A stretch of 10,166 nucleotides of DNA from Clostridium sp. UBA6758 (GTDB lineage Bacteria; Bacillota; Clostridia; Clostridiales; Clostridiaceae): the NCBI GenBank assembly GCA_002453475.1, contig DKGY01000090.1, positions 14,464-24,629 of the forward strand, in the 5' to 3' direction. Made by a program: the position numbers and the translations under genes. The notes under the pieces are model-generated. The model worked only from the letters and a program-made list of their open reading frames with translations. It was not told where the DNA came from and did not search any database. This document shows positions 6,001 to 10,166 of this stretch, one piece after another (the first letter of the stretch is position 1; every line of letters begins with the position of its first letter).

Positions 6001-7687
6001 TATAATGTATTGCTCCTATAGATAATCCTAATACTGCCTCATGAATACCTTCACCTGTAGTTGGATGTGCAAATACAGTTTCTGCTATCCTATCTTCTGA
6101 TATGTTCTGCTGAATAATAAGAGTTAGAGTACTTATTAATGATGAAGCATCTGGACCTATTATTGACCCTCCAACAATTTTACCTGAATCTAAATCTTTT
6201 ATTATTTTAATAAATCCATACTCTTGACCCATAGTTAATGCTTTTCCGTTGGCTGCAAAAGGGAACTTGCTTATTTTTATATTAATATTTTTATCAATAC
6301 ATTGTTTTTCTGTAAGACCAACTGAAGCAATTTCTGGGGCTGTAAATATTACATTAGGTATGCATTGATACTGCATCTCTTTATTTTCTCCTAATATGTT
6401 ATCAACTGATACAATTCCTTGGTGTGAAGCTACATGGGCTAATTGGATCTTGTTATTAACATCTCCAATGGCATATATACCTTCCACATTCGTCTTTAAA
6501 TTACTTTCAACCTTTATACCTCTATTTCTATCATTCAGTTCTATATCAGTATTTTCAAGATTTAGTCCTTCCACATTAGGTTCTCTGCCAATTGCAACTA
6601 ATACTTTTTCTGAAACTAAAAGCTTTTCATTACCTTCATTTTCAAATATAACTATACCTTCACCTGATTCAGATTTTTCAATTCTAGTAACCTTTGAGCT
6701 TGTATATATACCTATACCCTTTGATTTTGCTATATCAAGTATTTCCTCAGAAACATCTAAATCCACCATATAAAGAATTCTATTTTCGTATTCAACCACG
6801 TTTACTTTAACTCCAAAATTTGAATACAAGAATGCAAATTCCATACCAATAACTCCACCACCAATTATAGTAATTGATTTTGGTAATTCTGTGTTACTAA
6901 GAGCTTCTGTACTATTTAATACAAAAGGTAGTTCTATACCTGGAATACTTATTTTTGATATTTTAGAACCAGTAGCAATAATAATGTTTTTAGCTTCAAT
7001 AGTATATTCATCTTTACCTTTTTTCACTAATACTTTATGATTATCTATAAAGGATGCTTCTCCCTTTATAAGTCTTATATTGTTTTTATTTAATAAATAA
7101 TCTATACCACCAACTAAATTATTTCTAATTTTATCTTTTCTAGCTATAACCTTTTTCATATCTAGCTTTATATCTTTTATTTCAAATCCAAATTCTTCTC
7201 CGTTCAATGCTTCATTGTATGCTTCAGAAGATTTAACTAAAGATTTTGTAGGAATACATCCTACATTAAGACAAGTTCCTCCTAAATTATCCTTTTCCAC
7301 TAATATAGTGTTTAATCCTTTTTTAGCTCCATATATAGCAGAAACATACCCTCCAGGTCCTGCACCTACTACTAAAAGGTCTATATTTAAATTTTCTTTT
7401 TTACCCTGTATTAAGCTACCAAAGTAATCAACTTTTTTAGTTTCTTTTGCTATAACTTCTCCACTTACTATAAGTAATGTATCTCCAACCTTTACTTCTT
7501 GTCCCTCTGTAACCTTTATTTCTTCAATTTTATAGCTTCCTTTAGCTTTTACAGGTGAATTTCCTTTATTTGTTTCTATCTGAAATAATACATCATTTAA
7601 CTTAACGTTATCTCCAACCTGTATATTAATTTTGCCTACTTTAGCAGATTTACTTTTTCCTGATAGACTTTCTAACTTAATATCCAT
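5993..7687 (-). CDS. lpdA: dihydrolipoamide dehydrogenase (E3) with N-terminal lipoyl domain
   Basis: This 564-residue FAD enzyme re-oxidises dihydrolipoyl groups with NAD+ for 2-oxoacid/acetoin dehydrogenase or glycine cleavage complexes. An N-terminal lipoyl domain (about 1-76) carries the candidate attachment lysine Lys41 in ETNKG, where ETDKA is usual. A linker (77-101) is followed by the E3 core: FAD site GAGPGG (108-113), redox disulfide GGTCLNVGC (Cys139/Cys144), NAD site GGGVIG (276-281), second FAD motif AIGD (406-409) and the catalytic HPTTGE pair (His541, Glu546). All catalytic residues are intact. The start ATG has AGGAGA 7 nt upstream. lplA overlaps its 3' end; the AhpD-like gene lies 98 nt upstream across a compound hairpin. 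No E1, E2 or gcv gene is in the window, so the partner complex is unknown. Lipoyl-fused E3 proteins are known in clostridia and other Firmicutes. Confidence 0.95.
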   Translation of the reverse strand: MDIKLESLSGKSKSAKVGKINIQVGDNVKLNDVLFQIETNKGNSPVKAKGSYKIEEIKVTEGQEVKVGDTLLIVSGEVIAKETKKVDYFGSLIQGKKENLNIDLLVVGAGPGGYVSAIYGAKKGLNTILVEKDNLGGTCLNVGCIPTKSLVKSSEAYNEALNGEEFGFEIKDIKLDMKKVIARKDKIRNNLVGGIDYLLNKNNIRLIKGEASFIDNHKVLVKKGKDEYTIEAKNIIIATGSKISKISIPGIELPFVLNSTEALSNTELPKSITIIGGGVIGMEFAFLYSNFGVKVNVVEYENRILYMVDLDVSEEILDIAKSKGIGIYTSSKVTRIEKSESGEGIVIFENEGNEKLLVSEKVLVAIGREPNVEGLNLENTDIELNDRNRGIKVESNLKTNVEGIYAIGDVNNKIQLAHVASHQGIVSVDNILGENKEMQYQCIPNVIFTAPEIASVGLTEKQCIDKNINIKISKFPFAANGKALTMGQEYGFIKIIKDLDSGKIVGGSIIGPDASSLISTLTLIIQQNISEDRIAETVFAHPTTGEGIHEAVLGLSIGAIHYNE

Positions 7688-7724
7688 TTCAACATCTCCT
7701 TTAATACTAAAAATATATATTAAT

Positions 7725-7785
7725 TTAAGATTCTGTATTTAAGACCCTGAGCATAATACTCAGGGTCTTAAATTTAAAATCTTAA
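7725..7785 (-). terminator. compound hairpin after the AhpD-like gene; terminator or processing/attenuation element
   Basis: A perfect 15-bp stem with a GC core (7737-7751 with 7759-7773, arm includes AAGACCCTGAG) and a 7-nt loop is nested in an outer 8-bp stem (7725-7732 with 7778-7785). A symmetrical 4x4 internal loop separates them. It starts directly after the stop of the upstream gene, as a terminator would. However, no proper T run follows on either strand, so termination may be partial, allowing read-through into lpdA-lplA. Confidence 0.5.
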
Positions 7786-8139
7786 TTAGTTAAAATCTTT
7801 TTCGAATTCGTCAATAGCATCTTTTAGTAGTGTGACAGAATATGCCATGCTTGGACCACCACCAAAGGCAACAGATACCATAGCAGCTTCCATTATTTCA
7901 GCTCTTATTGCTCCTGCTTCTAAAGCTTTATAAACATGGAAAACTATGCAATATTCACATCTGTTATAAGCTGCAATTCCAACACTAATTAATTCTTTTG
8001 TTTTAGTATCTAATGCACCTTCTGCGTATGTTGTACCTAATAATCCCATGAAAGCGTTAACATTCTCTCCATTAGTTTCTCCTAATTCACCTAGTCCATT
8101 CATGAAGTCATTTAACATTTCTCTTACATCTTTTTTCAT
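7786..8139 (-). CDS. carboxymuconolactone decarboxylase / AhpD-like CxxC protein
   Basis: A 117-residue all-helical protein of the carboxymuconolactone-decarboxylase fold, AhpD-like branch. The thiol motif CEYCIVFH (Cys61, Cys64, His68) matches the CxxCxxxH core of AhpD peroxidase partners, but the glutamate three residues before the first cysteine in AhpD is replaced by Tyr58. It therefore probably acts as a small thiol-disulfide or peroxide-handling protein rather than a decarboxylase; the substrate cannot be read from sequence. The start ATG at 8139 has a GGGGG site about 7 nt upstream. The longer in-frame start at 8187 is rejected because it would run through an inverted repeat and has no binding site. 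The MarR-type regulator gene lies directly upstream, separated by a terminator and a candidate operator. Fold assignment is good; the physiological role is open. Confidence 0.88.
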   Translation of the reverse strand: MKKDVREMLNDFMNGLGELGETNGENVNAFMGLLGTTYAEGALDTKTKELISVGIAAYNRCEYCIVFHVYKALEAGAIRAEIMEAAMVSVAFGGGPSMAYSVTLLKDAIDEFEKDFN

Positions 8140-8165
8140 ATCTATACCCCCATATCGTTTAATAG

Positions 8166-8192
8166 TTGCTAGTGCAATTATTAGCACTGCAA
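8166..8192. promoter_or_regulatory. inverted repeat around a -10-like box: candidate operator
   Basis: The arms TTGCTAGTGC (8166-8175, one bulged T at 8170) and GCACTGCAA (8184-8192) flank an 8-nt centre. On the minus strand the centre reads TAATAAT (8183-8177), preceded by TGC, resembling an extended -10. It lies about 40 nt before the AhpD-like start codon and directly after the marR terminator, where a promoter must be. The dyad would suit a dimeric MarR protein; it could also be a 5'-leader hairpin. Function is inferred from position. Confidence 0.45.
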
Positions 8193-8203
8193 GTATTTAT
8201 GAT

Positions 8204-8230
8204 ATAAAAATACCACCATGGGGTGGTATT
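8204..8230 (-). terminator. Rho-independent terminator of marR
   Basis: A GC-rich perfect 9-bp stem (8209-8217 with 8222-8230, arm AATACCACC) with a 4-nt loop is followed on the minus strand by TTTTTATAT. It sits 8 nt after the TAG stop of the MarR-type gene, and no T run of similar quality follows on the plus strand. This is a classical terminator and separates marR from the AhpD-like gene. Confidence 0.9.
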
Positions 8231-8238
8231 GTCAATAG

Positions 8239-8661
8239 CTAAGATATATTATATGTCATCCTTTGTAAAACCGCTTTAAAAACTTCTAGATTTTCTTTTG
8301 ATATTCCCTTTACTACATCATTCTGAAACTCTTGTCCTATAGGCATCAATTCTTCTTTTAAAAATTTGCCTCTATCAGTTAATATTATCTTTGTTATTCT
8401 TCTATCTTCAGAATCCTTTCTTCTCTCTACCAACTCTTCCTTTTCCATTCTGTCTATAAGTCTTACCATTGAGGACTCTTTTATATCCATATAATCCGAA
8501 AGTTCTTTTTGAGAAATTTCTCCTGCTTTTCCTATATAAAATAAAGCTATCCATTGTACTCTAGTTGTACCATGCTCTTGTAATCTTCTATTAAATTCAT
8601 CAGCTAATTTTTTAGCACTCTTATTTGTTATGAATGCAATACAATCATCTAAATCAAACAT
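8239..8661 (-). CDS. MarR-family transcriptional regulator
   Basis: A 140-residue winged-helix DNA-binding protein. The wing signature DSEDRR (83-88) followed by ITKIILTDRG is typical of MarR. The recognition helix is around 60-74 (IKESSMVRLIDRMEKE), and helices at both ends (about 5-30 and 105-138) would form the dimer. MarR proteins usually repress nearby genes and release DNA on binding small ligands or on thiol oxidation. A single cysteine, Cys7, lies in the first helix, close to but not clearly at the sensing-cysteine position of OhrR. The start ATG has a GGTGGAG site close upstream. It is followed by a strong terminator and then the AhpD-like gene, the most likely target; the AEC permease gene lies 57 nt upstream with no terminator between. 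Family is firm, ligand and targets are inferred. Confidence 0.92.
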   Translation of the reverse strand: MFDLDDCIAFITNKSAKKLADEFNRRLQEHGTTRVQWIALFYIGKAGEISQKELSDYMDIKESSMVRLIDRMEKEELVERRKDSEDRRITKIILTDRGKFLKEELMPIGQEFQNDVVKGISKENLEVFKAVLQRMTYNIS

Positions 8662-8718
8662 CTATGCTCCACCTTCCCTTCTGCACTTATTTTAACAAAC
8701 CTTATTATCCATAATTAA

Positions 8719-9624
8719 TTATCTTACTAAATATATAAATAGCGGAATAGTTATTACCGATAAAAGTGTAGTAATAAATATACACTGTGAGCCATACTTA
8801 CCATCTCCACCAGCAGATAATGCAATTACAGGCCCTACCACCGCTCCTGGCATAGCCATAAGTAAAGTACATATAGCTACTAACATTGAATCTATATTAA
8901 ACATATTCATAATAAAATATGTTGTTATAGGAACTAATATTAGTCTAACTATAGATAAATAGTATAAACTAAAGTCTCCTATCATTTCCTTTATATTAGA
9001 ACCACAGAGCATAGAGCCAATGATTATCATAGATATTGGAGTTGTCATAGTGCCTACACTTTTTACTGTTGAGTTAATGGCATAGGGTAATTTAATTTGA
9101 CCTATAAATATTACTATCCCTATAATTACAGCCCATATGGATGGATTCTTTAAAATACTTTTACTAGCTTCCTTCATAGATATTTTTCCAGTAAATAAGG
9201 ATACCCCTATGGTCCATACTAAAGCAGTGAATACCATAGTAAAAATTGAAGCATAGAACACTCCTATTTCTCCAAAAATACTGTTTAATACTGGATATCC
9301 CATAAATGCACAGTTAGAAAAAGATGTTGTAAATATAAGTAACGGTTTCTTTCTATCATTAGCTTTAAAATATATACATCTTGACAAAATAAGTAGTACT
9401 AAATGTATAACTATAGAATATAAAAATATCTTTATAGCATTTCCCATAATATCTTTATCAAATTCTAAGCAAAAACTATTTATGATCATTAGTGGTAAAG
9501 TTATATTGATTAGTATTGCACTTAACCCCTTCTCTACTCTATCATCTATATAGCCTTTCCTTCTAGCATATATTCCTATAACCATCATAATGGATAGAAT
9601 TAAAACTTGATTTACTGCATCCAT
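8719..9624 (-). CDS. AEC (auxin efflux carrier) family permease
   Basis: A polytopic membrane protein of about 301 residues with roughly ten hydrophobic segments in two halves, typical of the bacterial AEC/Mem_trans family, which exports or takes up small organic anions such as malate. Family-like features are NITLPLMIINSF (40-51), SFSNCAFMGYPV (101-112) and TTPISMIIIGSML (194-206). Substrate cannot be predicted. The start is ATG at 9624, because GGGGGA lies 7 nt upstream; an in-frame ATG at 9639 has no site of its own and forms part of that G-rich sequence (ATGGGGG). marR follows after 57 nt with no visible terminator, so the two may be co-transcribed, making the permease a possible member of the same response. 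Family assignment is good. Confidence 0.88.
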   Translation of the reverse strand: MDAVNQVLILSIMMVIGIYARRKGYIDDRVEKGLSAILINITLPLMIINSFCLEFDKDIMGNAIKIFLYSIVIHLVLLILSRCIYFKANDRKKPLLIFTTSFSNCAFMGYPVLNSIFGEIGVFYASIFTMVFTALVWTIGVSLFTGKISMKEASKSILKNPSIWAVIIGIVIFIGQIKLPYAINSTVKSVGTMTTPISMIIIGSMLCGSNIKEMIGDFSLYYLSIVRLILVPITTYFIMNMFNIDSMLVAICTLLMAMPGAVVGPVIALSAGGDGKYGSQCIFITTLLSVITIPLFIYLVR

Positions 9625-9664
9625 TAAATTTTCCCCCATATATTTTAAATTTAATTACCTACTA

Positions 9665-9670
9665 ATTATA
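9665..9670 (-). promoter_or_regulatory. -10 box of the AEC permease promoter (candidate)
   Basis: On the minus strand a perfect TATAAT (9670-9665) lies about 40 nt before the permease start codon. The position 17 nt further up holds only ATTAAA, a weak -35. This divergent intergenic region must drive the permease leftwards, so the box is a reasonable candidate. Confidence 0.38.
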
Positions 9671-9764
9671 CTTCATTTTCTTTAATTTTTAATAATTATT
9701 TTATATTTATTGTTAAACTTAATTATTATTTAAATTAAATACACTTTTATTGCTTTTATTTTTC

Positions 9765-9770
9765 TATAAT
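9765..9770 (+). promoter_or_regulatory. -10 box of the DUF1294 gene promoter (candidate)
   Basis: A perfect TATAAT lies 41 nt before the ATG of the rightward gene. No convincing -35 is seen at 16-18 nt. A promoter is required here because the neighbouring gene is divergent. Confidence 0.4.
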
Positions 9771-9811
9771 ATAAATTAAAATTAAATATATAATTAACTT
9801 TAGGAGGTCTT

Positions 9812-10084
9812 ATGTTTAATAATTTTATTTTGTATTTAATAGTCATAAACCTAATTGGCTTCTTCATAATGTTAATAGATAAAAGAAAAGCTATAAAAAG
9901 GCAATGGAGAATTAGTGAAAAAGCTCTTATATGTATATCTATAATAGGGGGTTCCATTGGTATGTTAGCTGGTATGAGTACTTTTAGACATAAAACTAAA
10001 CATAAAAAATTCACTATTGGTATTCCTTTTATCCTTGTTATACAGATAGCTATATTAGCTTATTTCGCTAGTTTACAATTCTAG
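9812..10084 (+). CDS. DUF1294 family small membrane protein
   Basis: A 90-residue protein with three predicted hydrophobic segments (about 4-22, 38-56 and 68-86). The DUF1294 pattern is evident: a basic stretch DKRKAIKRQWRISEK (23-37) after the first segment, a GGSIG turn (46-50) and RHKTKHKKF (59-67) before the last. The family is widespread in bacteria and has no established function that I know of. The start ATG has a perfect AGGAGG 5 nt upstream. It is the only rightward gene in the window and is divergent from the AEC permease across about 190 bp. No terminator is visible in the 82 bp that follow, so it may continue into a gene beyond the window. The opposite-strand frame across it is a shadow without a ribosome binding site. 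Confidence 0.9.
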   Translation: MFNNFILYLIVINLIGFFIMLIDKRKAIKRQWRISEKALICISIIGGSIGMLAGMSTFRHKTKHKKFTIGIPFILVIQIAILAYFASLQF

Positions 10085-10166
10085 AAATGGCTTTATAATC
10101 ATTGAATTTTCAGTGTATTTTATCTTACTATTGAATGATAAATCCCTGAAACCCGCATGATCAGAA

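Noticed and set aside
6396..6773. 125-codon rightward frame inside lpdA
   Set aside because: It is an opposite-strand shadow of a gene with complete catalytic motifs and has no ribosome binding site.
7688..7736. T-box or glycine riboswitch upstream of lpdA
   Set aside because: The gap between the AhpD-like stop and lpdA is only 98 nt and is filled by a simple nested hairpin. It has no T-box consensus or aptamer-like conserved segments.
8140..8187. Longer start for the AhpD-like protein (16 extra residues)
   Set aside because: It would translate through the inverted repeat and the ribosome binding site of the shorter start. The extra residues do not resemble the family's N-terminus.
9730..10014. 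94-codon leftward frame across the DUF1294 gene
   Set aside because: The rightward frame has AGGAGG and the DUF1294 motifs; the leftward one has neither a binding site nor a recognisable product.
10085..10166. Possible gene start or terminator at the right edge
   Set aside because: The 82 bp contain a repeated ATTGAAT but no hairpin with a T run, no ribosome binding site and no open frame that can be supported.

Overview
The window is a strongly AT-rich piece of bacterial chromosome (G+C clearly below one third by eye). Its AGGAGG/GGGGG-type ribosome binding sites, small Firmicute-style genes and protein families point to a low-GC Gram-positive anaerobe, most likely Clostridium in the broad sense. 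The species cannot be fixed from the sequence. I see no rRNA, tRNA, CRISPR array, insertion sequence, phage gene or recognisable riboswitch. It reads as ordinary chromosomal core and housekeeping DNA, not a mobile island.

All genes but the last lie on the minus strand, so transcription runs right to left. From the left end: a DinG/YoaA-type helicase (191-2203) with a strong terminator; methionine sulfoxide reductase MsrB (2376-2828), preceded 57 bp upstream by a KtrB/TrkH-type potassium channel subunit (2886-4235); a non-coding stretch of about 330 bp; a 77-residue conserved-looking protein of unknown function (4570-4803); lipoate-protein ligase LplA (5080-6000), overlapping by 8 bp a dihydrolipoamide dehydrogenase with its own N-terminal lipoyl domain (5993-7687); a CxxC carboxymuconolactone-decarboxylase/AhpD-like protein (7786-8139); a MarR-family regulator (8239-8661); and an AEC-family permease (8719-9624). 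A DUF1294 membrane protein (9812-10084) is transcribed rightward, divergently from the permease.

Two functional groups stand out. The first is LpdA plus LplA: LpdA carries both the E3 dehydrogenase and a lipoyl domain that could be its ligase partner's substrate, yet no E1, E2 or glycine-cleavage gene is next to them. The second is MarR plus the CxxC AhpD-like gene. A good terminator separates the two, and an inverted repeat surrounding a -10-like TAATAAT upstream of the AhpD-like gene could be the regulator's operator. MsrB and the thiol proteins suggest a modest redox/oxidative-stress theme, but that is inference.

For four genes I place the start downstream of the longest possible reading frame because the ribosome binding site sits inside or after the longer start: dinG, the 77-aa gene, the AhpD-like gene and the AEC permease. 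No clearly new system is visible. The most worthwhile leads are the self-contained lipoyl-E3/ligase pair, the candidate MarR operator, a compound hairpin between the AhpD-like gene and lpdA, and the unassigned 77-aa protein.
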